A stretch of 64,000 nt of DNA from Bifidobacterium castoris (GTDB lineage: Bacteria > Actinomycetota > Actinomycetes > Actinomycetales > Bifidobacteriaceae), in contig NZ_QXGI01000002.1 in assembly GCF_003952025.1 (NCBI RefSeq), forward strand, positions 1 through 64,000. The letters run 5' to 3'. Below the pieces are notes generated by a model. That model ran no database searches and was not told where the DNA came from. It was given only the letters and a program-made list of their open reading frames with translations. Within the stretch, counting starts at the first letter, position 1; the number at the start of each line of letters is the position of its first letter. This document shows positions 1-10,125 of this stretch, piece by piece. A program made the position numbers and the translations under genes.

Positions 1-460
1 TTGCCGGGCTTGCCGTCGGGATCATGCTTGCCGTCGGGGAACGGGTTCTTCGTACCGTTCACCTCGTCGCCATCCGAGATGCCGTCACCATCGGTGTCCG
101 GCTTCGTCGGATCGGTGCCGATCTTCTTCTCCTCGCCATCGGGCAGGCCGTCGCCGTCCGTGTCGGGCTTCGTCGGATCGGTGCCGTCCTTGATCTCGTC
201 GCTGTCCTTGACGCCATCCTTGTCGGTGTCATCGCTGTTCGGATCGGTCGGCTTGCCGTCGTTCTTCGCGCCGGTGACCTCGTCGCCGTCCGAAACACCA
301 TCGCCATCCGTGTCCGGATTGAGCGGATCGGTGTTGCCGGGCTTGCCGTCGGGATCATGCTTGCCGTCGGGGAACGGGTTCTTCGTACCGTTCACCTCGT
401 CGCCATCCGAGATGCCGTCACCATCGGTGTCCGGCTTCGTCGGATCGGTGCCGATCTTCT
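1..460. repeat. TSP3-type repeat block, two copies 333 bp apart
   Basis: Bases 1-127 recur without visible difference at 334-460, a spacing of 111 codons. They encode the acidic repeats ending in [10 protein letters not shown] and the [11 protein letters not shown] type. The block lies inside the surface-protein gene and may continue beyond the window. In-frame repeats like this can expand or contract by recombination and change the length of the stalk. Confidence 0.8.
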
Positions 461-3400
461 CTTCCTCCTTGTCCGGCAGTCCATCCTTGTCGGTGTCCTT
501 CGTGGAGTCCTTGACGGTAATCGTGAAGGATGCGGCCCCATTGGAGCCATGCTCACCGAGAGCGGTGACCGTGACAGTGTAGACCTTGTCCTCGTTCTTC
601 GTCGGAGCGCCGGAGATGGTCTTCGTCGCCGGATCGAAGGTGACACCGTCCGGAAGACCGGTGACGGTCAGCGTCGGATTCACCTCAGCGCCGTCCTTGT
701 CGGTCACCGCGATAACGATGTCCTTGATCGGGTCGCCGGACCAGACGGTCTGGTCCTCGATCGGAGCGATCGTCAGCGGATCGCCGGCGGTCACTACGAA
801 GGCGACAGCAGTGGTGTCTTCGGAGTTGTCGGGGTAGGTGACCTTCACCGGGATCGTCACGCCGTCGCCGGCCTTCGCGTCCTGAGACGGCGTCACCGTC
901 ACCTCGCCGGTGCCCGCATCGACGGCCGCCGTCCAACCGGCCGGCAGCGCGCCAGCCGGATCAAGCGCGTACACGGTGCCCTGCGGCATCTTCGCATCAC
1001 CCGTCTGCGGGACCTTCACCGTCTCGCCGGGCTTCGCCGAAGCGTCCTTGTACCCCGGATTATGCGCATCCGCGAGCGAACCGACCTGGAACACCGCGAC
1101 CGCGTCATCCGTCGACTTGTCCGCGTACGTCACCGTCACCGGCACGTCGACGGCCTTGCCCGCATCCGCCACGACCGGCGTATACGAGACCAGACCGGTC
1201 TTCGCGTCCACGCTCGCCCCGGCGGGCGCGTCCTTGCCGAGCGCGTACGACGCCACATCCGGCGTCGCCGCAGTGCCATCGGCGTTCGTGAACGTCGGAG
1301 CCTTGGACGTCGCCTGAGCATCAACCGACGCGGACGTCACCTCATACTTCGGATCCACCGAATCAGCAGTCGTCGGATCGGGAGCAGCCACCGTGAACTT
1401 GACGGAGGCCGTGTCTTCGGAGTTGTCGGGGTAGGTGACCTTCACCGGGATCGTCACGCCGTCGCCGGCCTTCGCGTCCTGAGACGGCGTCACCGTCACC
1501 TCGCCGGTGCCCGCATCGACGGCCGCCGTCCAACCGGCCGGCAGCGCGCCAGCCGGATCAAGCGCGTACACGGTGCCCTGCGGCATCTTCGCATCACCCG
1601 TCTGCGGGACCTTCACCGTCTCGCCGGGCTTCGCCGAAGCGTCCTTGTACCCCGGATTATGCGCATCCGCGAGCGAACCGACCTGGAACACCGCGACCGC
1701 GTCATCCGTCGACTTGTCCGCGTACGTCACCGTCACCGGCACGTCGACGGCCTTGCCCGCATCCGCCACGACCGGCGTATACGAGACCAGACCGGTCTTC
1801 GCGTCCACGCTCGCCCCGGCGGGCGCGTCCTTGCCGAGCGCGTACGACGCCACATCCGGCGTCGCCGCAGTGCCATCGGCGTTCGTGAACGTCGGAGCCT
1901 TGGACGTCGCCTGAGCATCAACCGACGCGGACGTCACCTCATACTTCGGATCCACCGAATCAGCAGTCGTCGCCCGATCGGTGACCGTCATCGTAACGGT
2001 GTCGGTGATCGTGTGCTCGGTCTTGTCTGCCGATGTGATCTTATAGGTCACCGGGATCGTATAGGTTCCGGCCGCCTCGGGGGTACCGGCAAGCGTGCCA
2101 TTGGCGTTCAACGTGACGCCCTTAGGCAGCGCATTGGCCGCATTCGGAGCAGTGGCGTCCACCGCGAAGTCAGAGACCTTGTCGTCCTTGCGAAGACCGT
2201 TGACGATGATCTTCGCGTCCGCGGCAAGCGGCTGGCCCGCAACGGTCGTATCCGGGGTGATCGCGGTGTCAACGATCTGGAAGTCCAGCTCGTAGGGGAT
2301 GGTGACGTCGACCTTGAACGTCTCGTCGGTCTTGTCGCCCTTCGGGACGTTGAGCGTTGTCGTCGCGTTCACGACGACATTGGTTTCGCCTGCTGCAGTG
2401 GGGGTGCCGGTGATGTTGCCGTCAGCGTCGATCGACAGGCCGTCGGGCAGAGCGCCGTCCTTCGGAGTGAAAGCGTACTTCACCGCAGTGTCGGCACCGA
2501 CGATATCACTGTAATCCGGAAGCGACAGCTTCGCTGTCACGCCCTTGCCGTCCGGATCGGGGTTCCCCGGAACCGCAAGCGGGTACGACTTGCCGACCTG
2601 GCCCAGCGGAATGTCGGCATGCGCGTTGACGGCGGTGAACGAATCCGATCCAAGTGCCTGGGAGACTTCATCATTATCGGCGTTCGCCGTGTACAGCGTC
2701 GCCGTATAGGTGCGCGACGTGCCATCGAACTCGGGGACCTTGAAGTCGCACGAGTCGAGCTTGCCGTCAGTGGTGACTTTCAAAGCGTCGCAGGTCGCGA
2801 CGTCCTTGCCATCCGGATCGGTCCAGACGATTTTATAGGTTCGGCCCGGATCGAAGCTGTACGCCAGTCCTGTTGCGGTTGTATGCGCCGTATCGCCGAT
2901 CTTCGCGAAGTTGCCCGCGCTGTCGTAGGGATTGACGTCGAAGCTGATGTCATCGGGGATAAGCGCAAAGTTGATGTTGTAGATCTTGCTCGTCAGCTTC
3001 TCGGCGAAGGAGCCGGAAGGATAAGTGGCGAGGCCACCTGCACCAAGCGAACCGATGTCGCCCGAGAAGTTGTTGTACTGGAACGGGCCGGCCGAGGAGA
3101 TGCCTTCCATCGGCTCAGTGGATACGTACAGCCAATCGTAATTGATGTGCTTGCTGGAGCCATTGCCGAGCAGCCAGCTGCCGTCATCATGCGATGCAGC
3201 GAGCGTATGGGCCTTGTCCGCGGAGACGAGCCCTGCGCTCTTGTAGGAATTGCCATAGGTTCCCTTGAAATCAAGCACATAGCTGCCATCGTTGGCGGTC
3301 TTCGCGGTCACCGTCTCGGCGATCCACTTGTCCTTGCCGTCCTTGTCGATCTGCTGCTTGATCCAATCCTGCAACGCCTGTTCATCCGCGCTGTCCCAAG

Positions 3401-4241
3401 TCGCTCCACGGATGCTCTTGTCGTTGGCCGCCTTGTATTCGTTTTCGATCTTCGTCACGGCCTCGTCGGACAGATAAGATGCGGTCACGCGCACGCCCGG
3501 GGCGGCCGAGTCGCCCTTGCTGTGCTCATAATCGAACTGCTCGCTCCACATCGTCGCCGGAAGCGCGCTGTAGTTCCAGAACACGGTTCCGGAGACGGTG
3601 CCGTTGGTCACCTTGTTCTGCGACGACGTGTCGGCATCCGCCTGGTCCTTATGCATCTGCGCGACGGGCTTTTCCTGGTATCGAATCTTCACGGTCTGAA
3701 TCGTGTTCGGTCCGATGCCGTAGTTGGTCGCGGCTTGCACCTGATAGGCATGGGTCGTCGGGAAGACGCGCTCATTGCCCCACGAATAGGACAGCGAATA
3801 CTTGTTCGTATCCGGATTATCGGACCACACGCGGTAGTACTCGCCCTGCGGCAGGTTCGGGTCGGCGTCGAAGGTGTGGATGCCGCCCTCGGAATCGACG
3901 AACGGCTGCATGACGATGCCCCAGTTGCCCTGATCATCCGAGACCGTGGTGTAGACGGGCGAGGCGACGGTTCCCTTGTTGTCGAACCACTGAGCATACA
4001 CGCGCACGCCCTTGAGCGGACGAAAATCATTGCTGACCAGGTTGCCGCCATAGGGCACGCCCACATTGCCCGAAATCGTACTGTATGTATCGGCGTTGCC
4101 CGGCGATTCGATCGCCTTCGTAGCCGCGGGGACGGATGCCGCATCATCCGCGAAGGCGGCTGGCGCGACGCAGCCAACGCTCAGCGCGGCCACTGCGGCC
4201 AGACAGGCAACCCCTCTCCGTAAGTATCCAAAATCTCTCAT
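1..4241 (-). CDS. Large secreted repeat-containing surface protein (C-terminus beyond window)
   Basis: A minus-strand reading frame stays open from an ATG at 4241 to the window edge, about 1,413 codons, so the C-terminus (where a sortase motif would be) is not seen. Residues 1 to about 31 form a signal peptide: an Arg-rich start, a hydrophobic core and an AFA-DD cleavage site. About 900 residues of Ig-like and putative-Ig segments follow. Then come two near-identical 199-residue blocks, each with two Rib-like endings ([12 protein letters not shown] and [12 protein letters not shown]). The C-terminal part seen is acidic TSP3-type calcium-binding repeats of the form [17 protein letters not shown]. 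The start is supported by GAAAGGAAA about 10 bases upstream. Rib and TSP3 repeats are typical of Gram-positive adhesins, so a cell-wall adhesin is likely; its ligand is unknown. The long plus-strand frame opposite is a GC-bias shadow. Confidence 0.85.
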   Translation of the reverse strand, partial: MRDFGYLRRGVACLAAVAALSVGCVAPAAFADDAASVPAATKAIESPGNADTYSTISGNVGVPYGGNLVSNDFRPLKGVRVYAQWFDNKGTVASPVYTTVSDDQGNWGIVMQPFVDSEGGIHTFDADPNLPQGEYYRVWSDNPDTNKYSLSYSWGNERVFPTTHAYQVQAATNYGIGPNTIQTVKIRYQEKPVAQMHKDQADADTSSQNKVTNGTVSGTVFWNYSALPATMWSEQFDYEHSKGDSAAPGVRVTASYLSDEAVTKIENEYKAANDKSIRGATWDSADEQALQDWIKQQIDKDGKDKWIAETVTAKTANDGSYVLDFKGTYGNSYKSAGLVSADKAHTLAASHDDGSWLLGNGSSKHINYDWLYVSTEPMEGISSAGPFQYNNFSGDIGSLGAGGLATYPSGSFAEKLTSKIYNINFALIPDDISFDVNPYDSAGNFAKIGDTAHTTATGLAYSFDPGRTYKIVWTDPDGKDVATCDALKVTTDGKLDSCDFKVPEFDGTSRTYTATLYTANADNDEVSQALGSDSFTAVNAHADIPLGQVGKSYPLAVPGNPDPDGKGVTAKLSLPDYSDIVGADTAVKYAFTPKDGALPDGLSIDADGNITGTPTAAGETNVVVNATTTLNVPKGDKTDETFKVDVTIPYELDFQIVDTAITPDTTVAGQPLAADAKIIVNGLRKDDKVSDFAVDATAPNAANALPKGVTLNANGTLAGTPEAAGTYTIPVTYKITSADKTEHTITDTVTMTVTDRATTADSVDPKYEVTSASVDAQATSKAPTFTNADGTAATPDVASYALGKDAPAGASVDAKTGLVSYTPVVADAGKAVDVPVTVTYADKSTDDAVAVFQVGSLADAHNPGYKDASAKPGETVKVPQTGDAKMPQGTVYALDPAGALPAGWTAAVDAGTGEVTVTPSQDAKAGDGVTIPVKVTYPDNSEDTASVKFTVAAPDPTTADSVDPKYEVTSASVDAQATSKAPTFTNADGTAATPDVASYALGKDAPAGASVDAKTGLVSYTPVVADAGKAVDVPVTVTYADKSTDDAVAVFQVGSLADAHNPGYKDASAKPGETVKVPQTGDAKMPQGTVYALDPAGALPAGWTAAVDAGTGEVTVTPSQDAKAGDGVTIPVKVTYPDNSEDTTAVAFVVTAGDPLTIAPIEDQTVWSGDPIKDIVIAVTDKDGAEVNPTLTVTGLPDGVTFDPATKTISGAPTKNEDKVYTVTVTALGEHGSNGAASFTITVKDSTKDTDKDGLPDKEEEKIGTDPTKPDTDGDGISDGDEVNGTKNPFPDGKHDPDGKPGNTDPLNPDTDGDGVSDGDEVTGAKNDGKPTDPNSDDTDKDGVKDSDEIKDGTDPTKPDTDGDGLPDGEEKKIGTDPTKPDTDGDGISDGDEVNGTKNPFPDGKHDPDGKPG
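814..1972. repeat. Tandem 562-bp direct repeat encoding Rib-like domains
   Basis: Bases 814-1375 and 1411-1972 appear identical, offset by 597 bp (199 codons), with a 35-bp unique piece between. The repeat keeps the reading frame of the surface protein. Near-perfect nucleotide identity, not just protein similarity, points to a recent duplication or ongoing gene conversion. Confidence 0.85.
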
Positions 4242-4271
4242 GTGTACTTAGTTTCCTTTCTAGCGCATGCA

Positions 4272-4281
4272 CCCCCCCCCC
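4272..4281 (-). promoter_or_regulatory. Homopolymer tract (G10 on the coding strand) in the surface-protein leader
   Basis: Ten consecutive C on the plus strand read as G10 on the strand of the surface-protein gene. The tract ends about 30 bases before the ATG and just upstream of the GAAAGGAAA ribosome site. The 4242-4602 interval holds no other gene. Tracts of this length are prone to slipped-strand length change and can switch expression of surface genes. No convincing -35/-10 pair was found around it, so whether it lies in the promoter spacer or the 5' leader is undecided. Confidence 0.55.
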
Positions 4282-4602
4282 GCTTTTCGCTGAAGAGAGG
4301 CTGAGGTGAATGTGCACTTTGCCAGCGTGCTAGGTGATATGACCAATGGATTGTCCCGACCATCCACATGTGTAAGGTGCCTCACACCTGCACTGAACAT
4401 ATATGCGTGATATGCCTAATTCGACAGTCGGAACTCATGCGCCCCGTCGCCGCCTCATGACGCAATCATCCTGTCGCGAAATAGTAAAGATAGTTGACTA
4501 TTTGCGTCGGCATGCGAACCGTGCTATGGAGAACATCAGGCGCGCGGCGCCGGACACGGCGATACGCGCGGCAACCGCGACGGGAGCTGGAATCGGCCAT
4601 CT

Positions 4603-5079
4603 TCAGCGTTTGCCTGCGGCATTCGATTCAACGACATAGGACAACACCTGCACATACAGATGGACGATCTTAAGCAGCAGACACCGTTTCCTCATCCCAA
4701 GCATCGACATCGCAGACATGCTGGTCTCATGCACCTTATTCATAATCGACTGGCTGCGTTGACGCCCCAACCGGGTCAGATAGATCTTGCGCACGCGGGC
4801 GTCCGTATCGCCAACGACCGTATAGACATAGCCGGATTCCTCAAGGACGCGCACGATGCCGCTGACCGCCTGCTTCGACAGCTGGGTCCGATGGCAGATG
4901 ACCTTGTGCGTGCAGCCCTCATGATCGAGCAGGATGTTCATGACGCCGATGGCGTTCGGAGAGATTGCTTCATCGGTCATCAGAAAGCGATACAGGTGCC
5001 CCAGCTGCTCCCAGTCGCGAAAGAACTGCACCGCGAATCGCCGCGCATCCCGATTGAGATTGCCATCATCCTGCATCAT
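4603..5079 (-). CDS. MarR-family transcriptional regulator
   Basis: This is a 158-residue protein with the MarR winged-helix layout. N-terminal helices (FRDWEQLGHLYRF) are followed by a DNA-recognition helix region (THKVICHRTQLSKQAVSGIV), a wing with TDARVRKIYLT, and a C-terminal dimerisation helix. MarR proteins are dimeric repressors or activators that respond to small ligands or oxidants. An ATG 51 bases further upstream is in frame, but AAGGAGG lies 4 bases before the ATG at 5079 and 7 before a second ATG at 5076, so one of these is the start. The region upstream contains the palindrome AATGGGCCATT at 5161-5171, a possible operator. The target is unknown; neighbours are the surface protein and the cation ATPase. 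Confidence 0.85.
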   Translation of the reverse strand: MMQDDGNLNRDARRFAVQFFRDWEQLGHLYRFLMTDEAISPNAIGVMNILLDHEGCTHKVICHRTQLSKQAVSGIVRVLEESGYVYTVVGDTDARVRKIYLTRLGRQRSQSIMNKVHETSMSAMSMLGMRKRCLLLKIVHLYVQVLSYVVESNAAGKR

Positions 5080-5290
5080 CAGTCCTCCTTGACCAGTCCC
5101 ACGGAATGATTCTTGACCACACCCGAGCAACTCACAGATTTATGTCAAGAAGGTTAACATAATGGGCCATTGGTATCAAATGGGCATCAAGACAGCATAA
5201 TCCGTTGCATGAATACTGCGTATAATGACGCCATAAGCCCGGACACGGCACCAATCGCGCAAAACCGACTATTTTGCATAGCCCATATAC

Positions 5291-5319
5291 AAAAAGGACC
5301 CGACTATGGAGTCGGGTCC
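5291..5319 (-). terminator. Rho-independent terminator of the P-type ATPase gene
   Basis: A perfect 10-bp stem (GGACCCGACT / AGTCGGGTCC) with a four-base loop is followed on the minus strand by TTTTT. It lies 15 bases after the stop of the ATPase gene. Confidence 0.9.
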
Positions 5320-5333
5320 GGAAAAGCGGAGCG

Positions 5334-8324
5334 TCAGCGCTTCGCACGCATGCGCAGGAAGACCTTGCGGACTTCCGAGGCGAGCAGCACGAAGAACGCC
5401 AGGCCGATGCATTCGAGCCACGCCATCGCCGGCAGCGGCGTCGTACCGAAGGCCGTATTGAGGAACGGCACGTAGATGACGAGCAGCTGCAGCACGACGG
5501 ACAGGCCGATCGCGCCCCACAGCCACTTGTTCGAGAACAGGCCGACGAAGGCGCTCTGCAGATGCGAACGCGACGCGAGCGCGTTGAACAGCTGCGCGAA
5601 CACGAGAATCGTGAAGCCCATCGTACGCGCCTCGACCATCTGCGCGTCATGGCCCATCGCGCTTACCGAACGGTCGGTGAACAGGCCGCCGGACAGATGC
5701 ATGTCCATGCCGATGAGCGTGACGACGGCCATGATGATGCCGATGTAGACGATGTCGCCCCACATCGCGCCGTCGATGACGCGGTCGGTGAGCTTGCGCG
5801 GCTTGCGGTCCATGACGTCCTCGGTCATCGGATCGACGCCCATCGCGAGCGCGGGCGCCGCGTCGGTCAGCAGGTTGATCCACAGCAGCTGCGTCGCGAG
5901 CAGCGGCACGGTGACGCCGACCGACGCCGGGTTCTTGATGCCGAGCCAGCCGGCGAACACGACGCCGAAGAAGACGGTGAAGACCTCGCCGACATTCGAG
6001 CTGAGCAGGTAGCGCAGGAACTTGCGGATGTTGTCGAAGATGCCGCGGCCCTCGCGCACGGCGGCGACGATCGTCGAGAAGTTGTCGTCGGCGAGGATCA
6101 TCTTCGCCGACTGCTTCGTCACCTCGGTGCCGGTGATGCCCATCGCGACGCCGATGTCCGCGGCCTTGACGGCCGGGGCATCGTTGACGCCGTCGCCGGT
6201 CATCGCGGCGATGTTGCCCTGACGCTGTAGCGATTCGACGATCTTGAGCTTGTGCTCCGGGGCGACGCGCGCGTAGACGGAGACCTCGGATGTCGCCTTG
6301 TCGAGCTGGCGCTCGTCCATCGCGTCGAGCTCGTCGCCGGTGAGCGCCTTGCCGTCCTTGGCGATGATGCCGAGGTCGGAGGCGATGCGGGCGGCCGTGA
6401 GCGGATGGTCGCCGGTGATCATGACGGTGCGGATGCCGGCGCGGTGCGCTTCGGCGACGGCGTCGCGCACCTCGGTGCGCGGCGGGTCGATGATGCCGAC
6501 CATGCCGTTCCAGATCAGATGCGCTTCGATCGCGTCGGCCTGTTCGGCGATGTCGGAGACCTCGCCGGCCGAGTTCGTGCGGATGCCGGGGATCTGCGCG
6601 AGCGAATCGGTCTCGAGCGGGCGGTACGCCTCGCCGAGCGTGCGGTACGCCTCACGAGAGAGCCGTTCGACCGTTTCGAGGATGTCCTGGCGGTCGCCTT
6701 CGGTGAGCTTGCGGATCGCGCCGTTGACGTAGATGCGGTCGCAGTAGCCCAGCAGCACGTCCGGGGCGCCCTTCGCGAAGACGGTGAGCTTGCCGGCGTC
6801 GGTCGCGTTGCGCGCGATGACGGACATGCGCTTGCGCTCCGACGTGAACGGGATCTCGGCGACGCGCTGGAAGTGCTCGTACTTCTTGTCCGCATGCGTC
6901 TTGCGGGCGGCCACGACGAGCGAGACCTCGGTCGGGTCGCCGACGACCTCCCAGGTGCCGGGCTTGTCGCCCGCACGCAGTTCGCCGTCGTTCGCGAGCG
7001 TGCCGGCGCCGAGCGTGGCGAGCACCTCGTTCGCGATGTTCTCCGGGACGGCGACGCCGTCGAGCGCGACCATGTCGCCCTCCGGCGCATAGCCGGTGCC
7101 GGTCAGTTCGACCTCGCCCGACGGCACGACGACGCGTTCGACGGTCATCTCGTTGCGGGTGAGCGTGCCGGTCTTGTCCGAGCAGATGACGGACGCGGAG
7201 CCGAGCGTCTCGACCGAATGCAGCTTCTTGACGATCGCGTGGTGCGCGGCCATGCGCTGCACGCCGAGCGCGAGGACGACGGTGAGGATCGCGGCGAGAC
7301 CTTCCGGCACGGCCGCGACGGCGAGCGAGACGGCGAGCAGCAGCGAATCGATGACGTCGTGGACGCTGTGGAAGCCTTCGAGCAATGCGAGCGCGAGCAG
7401 GACGACGGCCGCGATGATGCACACGGCGATGCCGAGGATCTTCGAGACGTGGTTCATCTCCTTCTGCAGCGGCGTCGCCTCGTCGTCGGTCGACTGCAGC
7501 AGATCGGCGATTTTGCCGACCTGCGTGTTCATGCCGGTGCCGGTCACGACCGCGCGGCCGGTGCCCTGCGTGACGGAGGTGCCGTTGAAGACCATGTTCG
7601 CACGGTCGCCGAGCGCCTTCGCCTTCTCGAGCGCCGTCGGGTTCTTGCCCACCGGGACGGATTCGCCGGTCAGCGACGCCTCGGCGATGCGCAGGCTCGC
7701 GGCGGCGAGCAGACGACCGTCGGCCGGGACCGTGTCGCCTTCACCAAGCACGAGGATGTCGCCGGGGACGATGTCGGTCGTGTTGATGCGCTCGACGCGG
7801 CCGTCGCGCAGCACGTTCGACGTCGGCGCCGTCATCTCGGACAGCGCGTTGACGGCTTCCTCGGCCTTCGCCTCCTGCACGTAGCCGAGAATCGCGTTGA
7901 CGATGAGGATCAGCACGATGACGATGGCGTCGAAGGGCAGCGCCTCGCCTCCTTCGGCGCCGGGCGCCGCGTTGACCTTCTCGATGATCCAGGCGACGAG
8001 CGAGATCGCCGTCGCGGCGAGCAGCAGGTAGACGAGCGGATCCTGGAACTGCTGCAGGAACTTCTTCCATTTCGGCACCGGCGGCGCGCTCGCGAGCTCG
8101 TTGGGGCCGAACTTCTCCAGTCGGCGCTTGGCCTCGGCGGCGCTCAGGCCGGTGCGTAGATCGACGTCGAGCGCCGCGGCCACCTGATCGGCGCCGACGA
8201 GCGACGGGTCGACGTCGCGCAGCAGTGCCTCCTGCGCTTTCACCTCCCGGCTCTCCTGGGCGCCCTCAGTCTCCACATGGGGCTCGTTGGATAATGCGGA
8301 TGGATCAATGATGCGATCATCCAT
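5334..8324 (-). CDS. P-type cation-transporting ATPase (calcium-type, P2)
   Basis: A 996-residue ATP-driven cation pump of the inner membrane. The order is: cation-ATPase N-domain (about 40-105), TM1-2, actuator domain with TGES, TM3-4 with the PEGL ion-binding turn (VPEGLAAIL), phosphorylation motif CSDKTGTLT with Asp about residue 383, nucleotide-binding domain, TGDGVNDAP hinge about 705-713, and six C-terminal membrane segments. Length and PEGL fit P2-type Ca2+ or Na+/K+-like pumps (PacL, PMR1 relatives); the exact ion cannot be told by eye. GAGGAG nine bases before the ATG supports the start. It is transcribed alone, with its own terminator, divergent from the methyltransferase gene. Confidence 0.93.
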   Translation of the reverse strand: MDDRIIDPSALSNEPHVETEGAQESREVKAQEALLRDVDPSLVGADQVAAALDVDLRTGLSAAEAKRRLEKFGPNELASAPPVPKWKKFLQQFQDPLVYLLLAATAISLVAWIIEKVNAAPGAEGGEALPFDAIVIVLILIVNAILGYVQEAKAEEAVNALSEMTAPTSNVLRDGRVERINTTDIVPGDILVLGEGDTVPADGRLLAAASLRIAEASLTGESVPVGKNPTALEKAKALGDRANMVFNGTSVTQGTGRAVVTGTGMNTQVGKIADLLQSTDDEATPLQKEMNHVSKILGIAVCIIAAVVLLALALLEGFHSVHDVIDSLLLAVSLAVAAVPEGLAAILTVVLALGVQRMAAHHAIVKKLHSVETLGSASVICSDKTGTLTRNEMTVERVVVPSGEVELTGTGYAPEGDMVALDGVAVPENIANEVLATLGAGTLANDGELRAGDKPGTWEVVGDPTEVSLVVAARKTHADKKYEHFQRVAEIPFTSERKRMSVIARNATDAGKLTVFAKGAPDVLLGYCDRIYVNGAIRKLTEGDRQDILETVERLSREAYRTLGEAYRPLETDSLAQIPGIRTNSAGEVSDIAEQADAIEAHLIWNGMVGIIDPPRTEVRDAVAEAHRAGIRTVMITGDHPLTAARIASDLGIIAKDGKALTGDELDAMDERQLDKATSEVSVYARVAPEHKLKIVESLQRQGNIAAMTGDGVNDAPAVKAADIGVAMGITGTEVTKQSAKMILADDNFSTIVAAVREGRGIFDNIRKFLRYLLSSNVGEVFTVFFGVVFAGWLGIKNPASVGVTVPLLATQLLWINLLTDAAPALAMGVDPMTEDVMDRKPRKLTDRVIDGAMWGDIVYIGIIMAVVTLIGMDMHLSGGLFTDRSVSAMGHDAQMVEARTMGFTILVFAQLFNALASRSHLQSAFVGLFSNKWLWGAIGLSVVLQLLVIYVPFLNTAFGTTPLPAMAWLECIGLAFFVLLASEVRKVFLRMRAKR

Positions 8325-8580
8325 AGGTTGTTTCTCCTCGGTCAGCCGCGGAGTAGTCAGCCAGGCGCGGCTCCCCTGCCCGGTATCGGCGGACCGGGAA
8401 ACGGGCGTCGGACTGCGCGGTTATTTCCGGCGCCACGTTGGCATGGCGCCCTCATACGTCTGCCATTATTCCATAGCGTCGGTCATCATGCGGCCGTTTG
8501 CGGCGAACTGCACACAATCAGCGAAAACGAGGGCGGCGCCGTCACGGCTTCGCGCACAGCGCTTTGGCGCGGGGCGCTGC

Positions 8581-8593
8581 CATAATTGTGCCC
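8581..8593 (+). promoter_or_regulatory. -10 element for a probable leaderless transcript
   Basis: CATAAT at 8581-8586 lies exactly seven bases before the ATG at 8594, and no Shine-Dalgarno sequence is present. Transcription from this hexamer would begin at or next to the start codon. Confidence 0.5.
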
Positions 8594-9589
8594 ATGGTTA
8601 CGAAGAAAGGCCCGACCAAGGGGTCGGGCGGCAAGCACCGCAACGCGCTGCGCGGCAAGGGCCCGACGCCCAAGGCCGAGGACCGCGTCTATCACAAGGC
8701 ATACAAGGCGAGGAAGCAGGCGGAGAAGCGCCAGCGTTCCGATCCGCGTCTGGCGGCACGCCGCCGCGCCACCAAATTCACGAACGATTCCGACGATCTG
8801 GTCATCGGCCGCAACGCCGTCCTCGAGGCGCTGCGCGTCGGCGTGCCGGCGAGCACGCTCTATGTGGCCGCGCGCATCGAACCGGACGACCGCACCCGCG
8901 AGATCATCCGCCTCGCCGGCCAGCATGGCCTCAACCTGCTCGAGGCGGACCGCCTGGAGATGGACCGCATCGCACGCTCCGACCATCATCAGGGCGTCAT
9001 CATGAAGGCGCAGCCCTTCCAGTATTCGTCGCTCATCGAGCTCGCCGAACGCGCCGAGCGCAAGGCGCGCGCGATGGAGGCCGCGAACTCGAAGGCCGCC
9101 CGCCTCGCCGCGCGTCCGCTGTTCATCGCGCTCGACGGCATCACCGACCCACAGAACCTCGGCGCCGTCATCCGTTCGGCGGCCGCCTTCGGCGCGAACG
9201 GCGTCATCCTGCCGGAACGGCGCTCCGCGTCGGTGAACGCGACCGCATGGAAGGTGTCGGCCGGAGCCGCCGCGCATATGCCGGTCGCGCGCGTCGTCAA
9301 CCTGACGAAGGCAATCGAGGCGCTCAAGGAACGTGGCTACTACAGCGTCGGCCTTGACGGCGGCGGCAGCAAGCTCGTCGGCGAGACCGGCTTCGAGACC
9401 GATCCGCTTGTTGTGGTGCTCGGCTCCGAAGGCAAAGGACTGAGCAGGCTCACTCGCGAGGCTTGCGACGCCATTGCGAGTATTCCGATCACGAGCGCCG
9501 TGGAGTCGCTGAATGCCTCCGTGGCAGCGGGCATCGCACTCTACGCCACCGTGAACGCGCGGCGCAAGGCCGGCGAATCCGCCGAATAA
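8594..9589 (+). CDS. rlmB: 23S rRNA 2'-O-ribose methyltransferase, TrmH/SpoU family (RlmB-like)
   Basis: A 331-residue SPOUT-class methyltransferase that uses S-adenosylmethionine to methylate the ribose of rRNA, probably G2251 of 23S rRNA as in RlmB. A basic Lys/Arg-rich N-terminus (about 1-60) precedes a substrate-binding domain starting at VIGRNAVLEAL. The catalytic knot domain shows the three SpoU motifs: DPQNLGAVIRSA, LGSEGKGLS, and IPITSAVESLNASVA. A longer frame starts at 8498, but the ATG at 8594 (MVTKKGPTKG) fits the family and the -10 element placed seven bases upstream. RlmB and related tRNA enzymes are hard to separate by motifs alone, so the substrate is inferred. Confidence 0.88.
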   Translation: MVTKKGPTKGSGGKHRNALRGKGPTPKAEDRVYHKAYKARKQAEKRQRSDPRLAARRRATKFTNDSDDLVIGRNAVLEALRVGVPASTLYVAARIEPDDRTREIIRLAGQHGLNLLEADRLEMDRIARSDHHQGVIMKAQPFQYSSLIELAERAERKARAMEAANSKAARLAARPLFIALDGITDPQNLGAVIRSAAAFGANGVILPERRSASVNATAWKVSAGAAAHMPVARVVNLTKAIEALKERGYYSVGLDGGGSKLVGETGFETDPLVVVLGSEGKGLSRLTREACDAIASIPITSAVESLNASVAAGIALYATVNARRKAGESAE

Positions 9590-9727
9590 TTTCGCACTAC
9601 GGGTGCCTGTTCCCAATCTACGAGAGCAGACACCCACTATCTCGGCGTGCGGCACCAGTATTTCAATCGCGCGAACCGCACGCCATCGCCATCCACTGAC
9701 TGCGCGCGTACGTGCAGCACTTAGTGC

Positions 9728-10045
9728 TTATTTGCGAATGCTGATGCCGTCGTAGTGCACACCGAACGCGGCGGCGACGTAGCCGGGAACGGCGGTGCAC
9801 GTGGCGCAGGCCACCGTAAGCCACGCGGGCGCGTCAATCGCCGAGGTGGTCACGGTGAGCACGTACGAGACGATGCCCATCACCATGCACACCACGTACA
9901 CGATGGTGCGCGTGTGTGGACTGAACGTGGGCACGAAATCGGTCTCGCTGTCATGAGGGTGCGCGATTGCACGCTCCACACCATCGGCTGTATGAATCCC
10001 CTCGGAATCACTCAGCTCATCCGAGGGAATGTCTGTATCGATCAC
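9728..10045 (-). CDS. Small holin-like membrane protein downstream of a GH25 lysozyme
   Basis: 105 residues. The N-terminal 45 residues are acidic and polar (IDTDIPSDELSDSEG). Two membrane segments follow at about 50-70 (IVYVVCMVMGIVSYVLTV) and 77-97, then a short charged tail ending ISIRK. Two segments, small size and a position directly after a phage-type lysozyme fit a holin, but no family motif is recognised. The start is GTG at 10045 because AAAGGAG lies five bases upstream; an ATG 51 bases further out has no such site. A copy with the same start and ribosome site begins at 11862 but is broken. Confidence 0.6.
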   Translation of the reverse strand: MIDTDIPSDELSDSEGIHTADGVERAIAHPHDSETDFVPTFSPHTRTIVYVVCMVMGIVSYVLTVTTSAIDAPAWLTVACATCTAVPGYVAAAFGVHYDGISIRK

Positions 10046-10125
10046 ATACTCTCCTTTCACATATTTCCCACACATTGCACTGATTGCCACCTGCACGCGG
10101 CTTCATTCCCGATCGAACGGGCAGA

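Noticed and set aside
24-4223. A 1,399-codon plus-strand frame opposite the surface protein
   Set aside because: It is a GC-bias shadow: Arg/Val/Gly-rich, without domains or a ribosome site. The minus strand gives a signal peptide, Rib and TSP3 repeats in one continuous frame.
5274-8159. Long plus-strand frames opposite the P-type ATPase
   Set aside because: Composition is dominated by Arg, Asp, His and Val, with no motifs; the ATPase on the other strand has every family motif.
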